Shown piece by piece: positions 14,011 to 22,807 of a stretch of 27,198 bases of DNA. Within the stretch, counting starts at the first letter, position 1. Each line of letters starts with the position of its first letter. The DNA is from CAMAVK01 sp964362485 (GTDB lineage: Archaea > Nanobdellota > Nanobdellia > Woesearchaeales > GW2011-AR9). The notes under the pieces are model-generated. The model worked only from the letters and a program-made list of their open reading frames with translations. It was not told where the DNA came from and did no database searches. The position numbers and the translations under genes were made by a program. The stretch spans positions 1-27,198 of the forward strand of contig CAYIEX010000005.1 in NCBI GenBank assembly GCA_964362485.1. Direction: 5' to 3'.

Positions 14011-17000
14011 TTTATTTTACTGCAGTATTGATCGGTGACTTTTGATGGCCAGGTATCAAACATACCCTTAACACTATCAAAAAAGTCGGCCATCATGACG
14101 ATAAAGCTTGTTGCTGTACAGACACTAAAGCCACTATTGCTTGTAGGACATGAAAGAGCACATGGTATTAGGAGCGCTTCTCTTGCCCAAAGAGATGGAT
14201 CTGAAATAAGATTTTTCAAAAACTGCGCGATTTGATCTAGTGCATTCCAAGGCATTAAATCGAAAGCTGGTCCCCACACAAAACGGCAAGTAAGATACTC
14301 ATTGAGCTGACTACACGATTCAACGGTTGCAAGGCCCGATGGAACCTCTTGTTCAAGACAGATAATTTCCCTACATCTAACTTGACGGTACATTTCAAGA
14401 TGGTGAAGCATACCTGGTACACACATTCCAATTGTTGAGATATATCCATTTTCATAGAGTGAATTTGCTGGTAAGCCTACTGCTGCTCTACCACTAACAA
14501 CATTGTATGTATTGAGAACACCCTGCTGATACGCGAAGTAGCCGCTTTTTATTGGAGAACCGGGACTATTGGAAGGGCTTGGATCACAGCTTAGGAGTGC
14601 CGTAAATGGCTCAATTGTACTTACCACTTTACCAATAGCTTGTTCGGTAATTGAGCCGCCAGTACATTGAGCAATGGCAAGAGATATTCCACCTGGAAGC
14701 GGCCTTAAATTATCGCCTGTGGCAGTAAAAACACCAACAATGTTAGCTACCGATTTTAGAAGATTAACAATTCTTGCAAAATATTGAAGATATTTAAGTA
14801 TATCATTTAGGATCTCTAATTTATCTGCAAGGGTAAACCAGACTTCATCTTTTATGCCATTAACCCGCTTCTTCAAATTCTCATCTAATGCACCAATTTC
14901 TGTGAATCCAAACTGTGCACTAAAATTAATTGGCTGCTGTTCGGGTGAACTGATTGCATTCGAACCTAGCTTTGAAAAAACCTGTAAATTACAGGTAATT
15001 GGAACGTCTATGAAATTGCCCTGCGCAGCTGGTTGTGATTTAAAGCGTTCGATGAATTGTTCTTTGCCATCAAATGGGGCGAACTCGAGCATGAACATAA
15101 CTTGAGGCGTGGTTTGACCCTGTTCGATTCCTTGCAGACCACCATACAATATAGCATTACTAATTGTAGGATTGGTAAATAATTCTTCAGCGGGTGCTTC
15201 CTCAGCTGGAGCCTCGGCGGCTTCACGATTAGCGCGCTCACTTACGGAATTTACAACACTGGGCTCCCCACTGGTTGCAGCTGGTGTTGCAATGGCGCAG
15301 CCTTCTAAACGAATATCAAGCGCTTCGACGTTGGGTGTTTTTTGTTTCAAAGCTACAGACACCGGTAAGCGAGCAGCAATTAAATGAGTTGTATCTAAAT
15401 CGACGAATGCTCTTGGTGATGCGGAACTTACTTCCCAAAAATCTGGAGATACTTCTTCATTAATGAGCCCCAGTAAATTGAGTGAATATTTGCCATCGCC
15501 GCCTTCAACATTTTTGGCTTCTTGAAGGAAACGACCGTCATTACCTGCTGTGTCGCGAATAATAAGCTCGAATTCAGCATGCGTGTCGGGGCCACTTTTA
15601 ATTGCGTCGGTTATAATCTCACAGTCCCATACAAAGGATTCAATAGTTTCGCCGCCTTCTGTCGCAACGGCTTTTCGTGTACAGCTACTGTTATCAAATA
15701 TTTGATAGCCAACACCTAGTCCTTCGGATACAGGAGTCTCAGGGAATTTCGTTTCAAGGTCTGTGGCTAAATCGTGCATCCCAACCAGAATCTGCAACCC
15801 GCTTCGCTCTGTGACATTAAATTTAATCTTGAGTGCATCACCGCTTTGGAAGTAATCTTTGTCTCCCGCTTCGGATACGCCAAAGACGGACATTGTATCT
15901 ACGACTGGTCCATGAATATCAACGATAACGGGAACTTCTTGGGTTGCGCCGGTGTTTTCAACGACGTCATCAAATTGGGGAAGAGTTAATACCGCAACAC
16001 CTTCACTAGAGAAAGCTTTAGGATTTACATCCCATTCACAGCGATATTGTCCTTCAACAACATCACAGCGATCGGGCGATTTCAGCGTTGAGTCACCAAG
16101 GGCGCCTAGATTAGATTTAACGGTATTAATTGTGACACCAGCGCCTTGTTCATTGATAATAAGGACTACTTTTTGCCCGGGATGTTCATCATTGAGGTCT
16201 TTACTGATATAACTTTGATCTTCAAAGACAGTATTTGTTCCAAAGAACACAATTTCAGGAGCTTGCAAGTCTTGAACAAAGTTAAGTGTTCTGCTGGTTT
16301 GGACTTTATTATTAAATCCATCCACTGCATCAAGAGTGATAGTAAGCGAACTTACGGGTGGAATGCGAACGTTGGCCCAACTACAGATGTAGATGTTTTC
16401 GGTATCAGATAGCGTACAATCCGCCTCGCGGCCATCGAGATCTGTGTCAGGGGCAGACGCAGTGACGATGAGCTTCTCACTTGTTTCAGTAACATTGACT
16501 GTTAATGTCGCAAATGATTCGAACGGCCCGGTGAACTCGCCGCGATCAACGAAGCGGAGTGTTTCAATATGAATTGCTGGTGCAACCGAGTCTGTTGCAA
16601 ATGAAAATGCTGCAGTGTTCGTGACATGACCAAGAGCATCGTAGGCGCGAACTTTTATTCTACGCAGACCAACCCCTTCAAAGCGAGGGAGTCGGCCGTT
16701 GTGGTTACTGTCTTCTGCAAAGAGGTACTCACGCTGTGCGGGTTCTAGGTTTATTGTTTGAATAATTTGGTTGCTATCAGCATCAACAATTTCTACTTTG
16801 CTTATTCCTGCTCCTGATTCGGGACGATCTTTAAGATGCAAGTCGAGTATTATCTCACCGGTGTTTGGGTCTTGATGCGCCGTTGGCTGTCCTATAATAA
16901 CAGGGGCAGTACCATCAGCTTGAACAGTTCCGCTAGTGTGAGGATTGAATTCAAAATCATTGGGATGGGTTAGATCAAGATTGTACACTACTTTGAATAC

Positions 17001-17330
17001 ATACGCTCCTTCGCGAATAGCAACGCCCACCGGACTTAAATAATCACAAAGAAAGCCGACTGCACCTTGAGTACATGAGGTGAATGCGGCTTGATTATCT
17101 CCAATGACCATACGAACTTGGGCGGGGTCGGGAGCTGTATCAACTCCATTAATTTGAACCTGAACTTTCCAGGTATCACCTTGCGCATCGAGAAAACCTT
17201 CGATGTTTTCGTCACCATGATTACTCACTACCTGCATGTTCGCTGCAAGAGCGGATGCACTATAGAACGGAAGTGTTAGAATAAGAGTAAGCATGAAAAG
17301 TCCGATTGCTTGTGATGGTTTGGATTTCAT
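14007..17330 (-). CDS. Giant exported protein with Ig-like domains and Cys-rich helical C-terminus, 1107 aa
   Basis: Signal peptide at residues 1-30 (GLFMLTLILTLPFYSASALA). Residues about 31-640 look like a string of Ig-like beta domains, several introduced by a D-x-x-A/G-P step (DGTAPVII near 139, DSVAPAIHI near 247, DLQAPEIVF near 354, DIHGPVVDT near 471). An Ala/Glu/Pro-rich linker (EAAEAPAEEAPAEE, about 703-716) separates a further beta region from a C-terminal helical domain of about 815-1107 that contains hydrophobic helices (LKYLQYFARIVNLLKSVANI, FIVMMADFFDSV) and about eleven cysteines. It overlaps the upstream gene by ATGA and the downstream gene likewise. Surface or secreted scaffold; no enzyme motif. 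The C-terminal domain may insert in or sit on the membrane (inference). Confidence 0.82.
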   Translation of the reverse strand: MKSKPSQAIGLFMLTLILTLPFYSASALAANMQVVSNHGDENIEGFLDAQGDTWKVQVQINGVDTAPDPAQVRMVIGDNQAAFTSCTQGAVGFLCDYLSPVGVAIREGAYVFKVVYNLDLTHPNDFEFNPHTSGTVQADGTAPVIIGQPTAHQDPNTGEIILDLHLKDRPESGAGISKVEIVDADSNQIIQTINLEPAQREYLFAEDSNHNGRLPRFEGVGLRRIKVRAYDALGHVTNTAAFSFATDSVAPAIHIETLRFVDRGEFTGPFESFATLTVNVTETSEKLIVTASAPDTDLDGREADCTLSDTENIYICSWANVRIPPVSSLTITLDAVDGFNNKVQTSRTLNFVQDLQAPEIVFFGTNTVFEDQSYISKDLNDEHPGQKVVLIINEQGAGVTINTVKSNLGALGDSTLKSPDRCDVVEGQYRCEWDVNPKAFSSEGVAVLTLPQFDDVVENTGATQEVPVIVDIHGPVVDTMSVFGVSEAGDKDYFQSGDALKIKFNVTERSGLQILVGMHDLATDLETKFPETPVSEGLGVGYQIFDNSSCTRKAVATEGGETIESFVWDCEIITDAIKSGPDTHAEFELIIRDTAGNDGRFLQEAKNVEGGDGKYSLNLLGLINEEVSPDFWEVSSASPRAFVDLDTTHLIAARLPVSVALKQKTPNVEALDIRLEGCAIATPAATSGEPSVVNSVSERANREAAEAPAEEAPAEELFTNPTISNAILYGGLQGIEQGQTTPQVMFMLEFAPFDGKEQFIERFKSQPAAQGNFIDVPITCNLQVFSKLGSNAISSPEQQPINFSAQFGFTEIGALDENLKKRVNGIKDEVWFTLADKLEILNDILKYLQYFARIVNLLKSVANIVGVFTATGDNLRPLPGGISLAIAQCTGGSITEQAIGKVVSTIEPFTALLSCDPSPSNSPGSPIKSGYFAYQQGVLNTYNVVSGRAAVGLPANSLYENGYISTIGMCVPGMLHHLEMYRQVRCREIICLEQEVPSGLATVESCSQLNEYLTCRFVWGPAFDLMPWNALDQIAQFLKNLISDPSLWAREALLIPCALSCPTSNSGFSVCTATSFIVMMADFFDSVKGMFDTWPSKVTDQYCSKIK

Positions 17331-19735
17331 TTGTATTGCGGCTCCAATTCACTACGCAGAGTTCGAGAGTGATTTGAAAGTTTACTAATTGCGCTTAAGT
17401 CTTCTACCACTCTTTTATGTTCTTTTTCCGGAACGCGTGGAAGGTTCATAACAGGAATGTAAAATTCTATCCCTTGAGCACTGTAGAGTTGCTCGGGAGT
17501 GATGGTAAGGTATGTCTTTTCGTCATTCCATTCTACTTGACCTATGATGAATTGCTGCAATCGGGTTTCATCGAGATTAAAACAGCACCCATCGGTGTCA
17601 AAACACATGATTGATTCCATTACCCCATCGCTGCACCGCTCTTCTTTGGGAATTACAATTTCGTTACTTGTAATGACGAAGCCAGTTACTTCATAAATTC
17701 CGGGAACAAGATCAACATCAGTTGTTGCTTTTCCATTCTCAATACTTGCTAATGCAACAAATTCCTGACTGCGAACTCGCGGTTCTAATCCACCAACACG
17801 TTTAAGGGTCAGTACCGCTTTTTCATTAGATTCGAGAGGTGCTATGCTCCCAGTAAACGTCCAGGTGTGAGTGGCATCGAGTAACTCAGGACGGTAGGAA
17901 TCGATTCCCTGATCAGCCGATGAGGAAAATAATGGAGAAAAATAACAGCCATCTTCATTGATAGTTATACCATCAGCGGCTACCGCACGACCAGCAACTG
18001 AACCAAGACCGCCAGCTGCAACCGACGCAGCAACACTACCCGAGCTTACACTTACTTTGTTGTCATTGAAAACACATTTTTCAATTAATTTCTTTTTGAT
18101 GGTTACTGGTACGGATTTTATTTCGTGTAATTGGATGACAGGAGTATTCAGGCCTTCAACAGCGTACCCAAAGATGGAAGGCTTATCTTTTTTCTTATAG
18201 GTATCGATTGGATAAAAGTCGGTTAAGTAATCTTGTTTAATAAGACTCAATGTTCCACCATAAATTGCTGGATACTTTTGCTCAACAAGACCACGATCAT
18301 CAGTCACACCCATCACACAGGTATCTTGTTCAGGGATGGTCAGAGCGATTTGGACTCCTTCTACTGGCTCTTTGGTATAGCTATCAACAATGAGAGTGCG
18401 AACAATTTCAGTTTTACGCTGGTTTTCATTGCAGACTAGGCTATCTTTATCTACTGCGCGAGCTTCAGGTGACGTTGCCTGATCCCTGGCAGGTTGGTTT
18501 CCACGGACATTAGATTCCATGGCAAAGGTAAATGTATATCCTTGACCCGCGAGCGCGTTGGGATCATGGATAGTTACAAGCACAGGATGGCTTACATCAT
18601 AAACGGTGTTATATTGTTGAGTTCCAAAATGAAGAAGGCTGTAATGCACGGCAATACTCGTTGGTTCAACCTGACCCGCTTGTTCGTTTACACGTAAGTA
18701 GGGCTCCCAATTAAGATAATCAAAGCGAACTACTAACTCTTCAGCGCCTGGAATGGGTAGTATCATGTTATCATAGGTACGCTGATACAATCCGGACAAA
18801 TCAGCGACTGGATATTCGTAGCGGTAAAAATTTGCACTGCTGACAAGTTGAAGCGCGGGGACATAGGAGGTGAGCATTGTTTTTAGATTTTCTTTGATCC
18901 CAACTTCACTCCAAGAAACAGTGGGAACAAGTTCAAACGTAGTGGCAGAGGTAGGGGGAAGTTTGGATGAGTTTACCGCAGAGAATACTTGAATTAAATC
19001 AAGCGTTTGCTTTTCAAGGAACGTATAATTTTTTTGAGACTCGGTAATTCCGGAGGCCAACTCATAATACCTCTTAATGTCAAGGTTGATTCGAGTGGTG
19101 AATTTTTCGATCTCATCTTGTTCTTCTCCTTTTTGAACACTGAGGGGGTGGGTCAACGAAAGAATAACTGTACCGTCAAGGATTGTCACTTTTGCTTCCA
19201 TTTTTTGATCTTGCGTGACTAAAAATCCCTGACTTTCGAAGGGGGCATAATCTTGTAAGCATGACGCCATCTTCTCCTCAATAGTTCGAGTTAATTGGGC
19301 TTCGATACTGAGGGTGGGATCATCATTCGTTGTAAGTTTTGGTTGTAATGAACTTATTGCAACAATTGGATTAGAATTTGGATTTTGGTTATAATACCAG
19401 TATGGAACTTTAAGAGGTTCAAGGTTTATTCCTTGTGCATCCGTTGGATTACGGGCCGAGAATTCGCCGATTAAATCAGGGTATAGATAACCGCCCTGGG
19501 CGCCAAGAAGAATGAGACTGCGGGTTCCAACCTGATTTAGACACTCTTCCGTGTACGTAACTAAAGGATGGAATGTTTGAGGGATCGAAGCAAGGGATTT
19601 TTCACGATCAACTTCAATGTCGGTTGTAACTGTCTCTTTGGTGATATAAAGAATTACGGCGAAGGTGAAGAGAAGAACAATACCAATGATTATAAATACT
19701 GTAATTTGGCCTTTTTTAGAAAAAGATCTACCCAT
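17327..19735 (-). CDS. Large membrane-anchored surface protein, first gene of envelope operon
   Basis: 802 aa from the ATG at 19735. The N-terminus MGRSFSKKGQITVFIIIGIV plus LLFTFAVILYI is a single anchor preceded by KKGQ, resembling the archaeal class III (pilin-like) signal in which cleavage falls before Gln, though the usual +5 Glu is absent. The ectodomain is long; a segment around TLIVDSYTKEPVEGVQIAL and GVTDDRGLVEQKYPAIYGG looks like a carboxypeptidase-regulatory/PEGA-type beta sandwich, and CSDGVMESIMCFDTDGCC is a Cys cluster. The start is uncertain: 19756 (7 residues longer) lies about 4 nt from the predicted transcript start, while 19735 is preceded by GAGAGG. It is followed by two more exported proteins with ATGA overlaps. 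Function unknown. Confidence 0.8.
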   Translation of the reverse strand: MGRSFSKKGQITVFIIIGIVLLFTFAVILYITKETVTTDIEVDREKSLASIPQTFHPLVTYTEECLNQVGTRSLILLGAQGGYLYPDLIGEFSARNPTDAQGINLEPLKVPYWYYNQNPNSNPIVAISSLQPKLTTNDDPTLSIEAQLTRTIEEKMASCLQDYAPFESQGFLVTQDQKMEAKVTILDGTVILSLTHPLSVQKGEEQDEIEKFTTRINLDIKRYYELASGITESQKNYTFLEKQTLDLIQVFSAVNSSKLPPTSATTFELVPTVSWSEVGIKENLKTMLTSYVPALQLVSSANFYRYEYPVADLSGLYQRTYDNMILPIPGAEELVVRFDYLNWEPYLRVNEQAGQVEPTSIAVHYSLLHFGTQQYNTVYDVSHPVLVTIHDPNALAGQGYTFTFAMESNVRGNQPARDQATSPEARAVDKDSLVCNENQRKTEIVRTLIVDSYTKEPVEGVQIALTIPEQDTCVMGVTDDRGLVEQKYPAIYGGTLSLIKQDYLTDFYPIDTYKKKDKPSIFGYAVEGLNTPVIQLHEIKSVPVTIKKKLIEKCVFNDNKVSVSSGSVAASVAAGGLGSVAGRAVAADGITINEDGCYFSPLFSSSADQGIDSYRPELLDATHTWTFTGSIAPLESNEKAVLTLKRVGGLEPRVRSQEFVALASIENGKATTDVDLVPGIYEVTGFVITSNEIVIPKEERCSDGVMESIMCFDTDGCCFNLDETRLQQFIIGQVEWNDEKTYLTITPEQLYSAQGIEFYIPVMNLPRVPEKEHKRVVEDLSAISKLSNHSRTLRSELEPQYK

Positions 19736-19781
19736 CTCTATCCTCTCTTTTTTCATACTGTTGTTTGTGAAAGAATTAAGG

Positions 19782-19789
19782 TATATAAA
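19782..19789 (-). promoter_or_regulatory. TATA box of the three-gene envelope operon
   Basis: Minus-strand TTTATATA; predicted transcription start near 19760, about 25 nt before the ATG at 19735. The upstream metG stop is at 19889, so this is the operon's own promoter. Confidence 0.6.
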
Positions 19790-19888
19790 GCTTTGTGTAG
19801 GGGAATAGTGGAAGAAATTATGGGAATAGAGTGTTCTATTAGCACTTTGGTCTTGCGCTACAAGCAACATTGCATTAAAAGCTGTTAA

Positions 19889-22633
19889 TTATGAAATTTT
19901 ACCTTCCGATATTTGAGGCACTAAAACCTCATTCTTGTTTACTATGAGAACTTTTTCATTATAGCAAACCCGATGGTTTTTTACAACAAGCGTGATCTTT
20001 GCAAAATCTTGAATTGTAATTTCTTTTTTGGATGGCTCAGTATTCTGAAATGAAAGTACAGCCCCTATTGCAGAATCTAGTTGAAGAGGAACTATTTTTC
20101 CCTGGCCTTCTGCAGTGAGCATCATTGCTTGCGAGGTCACACCACGAATAACAGATACTTTAAGATTCATGAGAAAGACCGCTTTAGTATTAAGAAGTTG
20201 AGAGGCATTGAAACCTAGACCTTTTAGTCCACTTACAACTTGTCTTTTTTCGGTGCTGAAATCTACTTCTAAAATAAATAATTTCTCTGCTTGAGGATGA
20301 TCTTTAACATCAATGATTTTTCCTACGGCAAGATCGAGAGGGACAACAGAGTTAGCAAGTGGAGAAAGTATGGTATACGAGCCACCATTGAAACTGGTTA
20401 TTAAATCGCACGTTTTTCGTACCGACTCATCAAATTGAGACTGATTTATTTTGTTGTTACCAAAGCAAACAAGGAGTACTGATTTTGTGGATATGGTTGT
20501 AGCAGATTGTTGGCATTGTTTGGAAAACCGTCCCAACACTTTCTTATCATCAGCATAGATTGCCTCACCGGCTCTTAACTTCTCAACAGTACCATCAAGA
20601 GAAGTGAAAAGTTCATTTTCTTGTGATAGCCGAATGGTTACATTCCCTTCAATTTTAGCAAGATCATGTGTGGCCATACAGATGCCCGATTGAATGGAGG
20701 CCGTATTATACACATCAACCACGGAATTAATTTGCGGCAGTTTCCCTTTTTCTCTCACCAAACGAATTAAATTGCGTACAGCATTTGGATTTTGAGCAGA
20801 GTTAACTCCCGTTTTTGAATCTATTTCATCATATCCATCAATGATAGATTGCATAGCTATGAATGACTGTGTGGCTACGGAATCCTGCTCAACTTGTTTC
20901 TTAAATCGTTCAAGAGGTTCTTTTTTCTTCGTAATAGAAAGATGGTCAATTTGAGCAATGGCAACCTTTACCCCTAGGTTAGTTACTACTTGGTCCACGC
21001 TGTAATTGACCTGCACGGTGCTCGCGACATTCGGCGCGGGTATATTTTCAATTTTCTGCGCAAGCATTACTGGCTCGCGGAGTTTGCCTTTCCAGGTGAA
21101 GGATATATCCTTCCACAGAAGATTTTTTTCAAACGTGGCATATTGAACTCGGTCACCTAAAAGAGGTAGTATGGGAGAACAGATGATACTGAGGTTGCGA
21201 GCTAGGTTGATGCAAAAACCAACAACTGCTTTTGTGTCAGTATTCTCTTTTGTCTTCCAGGGGGTTGCTTTTTGAAAGAGCGAGTTGCCAAGATCGGAGA
21301 GACGCAAAATATTTTTTATAGCGAGGCGGTAATTTTCATGAGAGTAATTATCTTTTATTTCTGCAATGAACGCATCCGCTTCAAGCTGCGTTGCTTTATC
21401 AACATTTATTTGGTCAACTACACCATAATTTTTACTTGCGAAGGTGAGAACACGGTAGCAAAAGTTAGCGAGGTTGCCAAGCAGGACATTGTTGTTCACT
21501 GCTTGAAAGTCGGCAAGACTTAAATCAACATCGACAAGGTTCCGATCAAGATGGCTGGCATAATAAAAGCGAAGCGCCTCTGCGGGAAATAGTGCAAGGA
21601 AATCATGAGCAGTAAAGAAAGTCCCACGTGACTTGCTCATCTTTTGACCGTCTACTGTGATAAAACCATGAACGGTAAGGCGAGGTAGAGGAATTCCAAC
21701 GGCCATTAAAAGTGCGGGCCAGAATAGGAAATGAAAGTAAATAATGTCTTTTCCAATATGATGGTGAACTATTCCCTCTTTCCAATAACGTTCCCACGAT
21801 TCGTTGTGTCTATCCGTCAAATTCTTGGTTGAGGAAATGTATCCTATGGGAGCATCAAGCCAAACGTAGAAATATTTTTTTTCACCAGTCTCTTGCTCAG
21901 CACCAGGGATTTCAAAACCAAAATAGGGTCCATCACGAGAGATACACCAATCGTCAAGACCCTTATCTAACCATTCCATAAGCCAGTTGCGAATTTCATC
22001 TTGGATGTATGACTCAGGGTTATTGATCCATTCTCGAAGCTGCCTCGCGAAATTACCTAGTTTAAAGAAATAATGTTCTGAATCTTTTGTGATGGGCTGA
22101 CTTTTGCAGATGCTGCAATAAGGATTAAGCAAATCAATTCCTTTGAGGATTGAGCTGCACTTCTCGCATACATCGCCATATTGATCCTGCGCCGCGCATT
22201 TGGGACATGTTCCTTTTACATAGCGGTCTGGAAGTGAACGTTTACAGTTCTCACAGTAGACAACTTTAATTGTTGCACGATGGATGAAGCCTTTCTTTTT
22301 GGCTTGGGAAAAAAAATAATTTGCAAGTTCCTGATTCTCAGGAGAATGAGTTTTATAGTAATTGTCAAATTTTATGTGAAATGATTCAAAAGTGTTCTTG
22401 TGTTCTTGAAAATACTTTTCTACGAACTGTAAAGGGGGAAGTCCGGCCTTAGAGGCATTAATTTCAATTGGCGCTCCGTGCATATCAGATGCGCAAATGT
22501 ACAGAGCGTCATGACCCGTTACTTTAAGAAAACGGCTATGAATATCAGCTTGGATGTATTCTAAGAGATGACCTATGTGAATTGGACCATTGGCGTAGGG
22601 AAGTGCTGCAGTTATAAGATGAGGTTTAGACAT
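19889..22633 (-). CDS. metG: Methionyl-tRNA synthetase with an apparent B3/B4 domain and C-terminal OB fold
   Basis: 914 aa. The catalytic domain has HIGH at 19-22 and KMSKS at 331-335; the connective insert has Zn-ligand pairs at Cys127/130, 143/146, 156/159 and 173/176, as in the two-zinc archaeal/eukaryal type. The helical anticodon-binding domain runs to about 510. Residues about 765-862 are a tRNA-binding OB fold (LDLAVGKIIDVKDHPQAEKL, KRQVVSGLKG), usual for MetRS. Between them, about 542-750, is extra sequence with the pattern of B3/B4 domains: NPNAVRNLIRLVREKGKLPQ, INSVVDVYNTASIQSG, DLAKIEGNVTIRLS and AIYADDKKVLGR. That fold occurs in PheRS beta and in stand-alone COG3382 proteins. The enzyme charges tRNA-Met; what the extra domain does is unknown. 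TATA box at 22654-22663 gives a leaderless start. Confidence 0.93.
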   Translation of the reverse strand: MSKPHLITAALPYANGPIHIGHLLEYIQADIHSRFLKVTGHDALYICASDMHGAPIEINASKAGLPPLQFVEKYFQEHKNTFESFHIKFDNYYKTHSPENQELANYFFSQAKKKGFIHRATIKVVYCENCKRSLPDRYVKGTCPKCAAQDQYGDVCEKCSSILKGIDLLNPYCSICKSQPITKDSEHYFFKLGNFARQLREWINNPESYIQDEIRNWLMEWLDKGLDDWCISRDGPYFGFEIPGAEQETGEKKYFYVWLDAPIGYISSTKNLTDRHNESWERYWKEGIVHHHIGKDIIYFHFLFWPALLMAVGIPLPRLTVHGFITVDGQKMSKSRGTFFTAHDFLALFPAEALRFYYASHLDRNLVDVDLSLADFQAVNNNVLLGNLANFCYRVLTFASKNYGVVDQINVDKATQLEADAFIAEIKDNYSHENYRLAIKNILRLSDLGNSLFQKATPWKTKENTDTKAVVGFCINLARNLSIICSPILPLLGDRVQYATFEKNLLWKDISFTWKGKLREPVMLAQKIENIPAPNVASTVQVNYSVDQVVTNLGVKVAIAQIDHLSITKKKEPLERFKKQVEQDSVATQSFIAMQSIIDGYDEIDSKTGVNSAQNPNAVRNLIRLVREKGKLPQINSVVDVYNTASIQSGICMATHDLAKIEGNVTIRLSQENELFTSLDGTVEKLRAGEAIYADDKKVLGRFSKQCQQSATTISTKSVLLVCFGNNKINQSQFDESVRKTCDLITSFNGGSYTILSPLANSVVPLDLAVGKIIDVKDHPQAEKLFILEVDFSTEKRQVVSGLKGLGFNASQLLNTKAVFLMNLKVSVIRGVTSQAMMLTAEGQGKIVPLQLDSAIGAVLSFQNTEPSKKEITIQDFAKITLVVKNHRVCYNEKVLIVNKNEVLVPQISEGKIS

Positions 22634-22653
22634 AGGGGAGGGAAGAGGGATTC

Positions 22654-22663
22654 TTTTATAAAA
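22654..22663 (-). promoter_or_regulatory. TATA box of metG
   Basis: Minus-strand TTTTATAAAA (itself palindromic) centred 25.5 bp from the ATG at 22633. Confidence 0.6.
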
Positions 22664-22776
22664 TTATTCATGGATGATTGAAGCATGGAGCTTTCTTGGC
22701 AACAACTGAGGGGGACATGGCACGGAGCTCGGGTATAGAATGGTCATTGAACTTTTCCAATAAGGAAAGCCGAAGG

Positions 22777-22784
22777 TTATAAAT
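22777..22784 (+). promoter_or_regulatory. TATA box of the second surface cluster
   Basis: TTATAAAT centred 27.5 bp before the ATG at 22808; supports the first Met rather than the in-frame Met at codon 8. Confidence 0.6.
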
Positions 22785-22807
22785 AGGGAAATTGGTTTAC
22801 GAAGGCC

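Noticed and set aside
12084..17279. Numerous short open frames opposite or out of frame with the large exported genes
   Set aside because: Long high-quality coding frames on the minus strand explain them; none has a start signal or protein-like composition.
19757..19870. Long N-terminal extension of the first envelope-operon protein
   Set aside because: It runs through the TATA box at 19782-19789 and puts non-signal sequence ahead of the membrane anchor.
22671..22710. C/D box small RNA
   Set aside because: ATGATTG and CTGA are present, but the C box is imperfect and no C'/D' pair was found.
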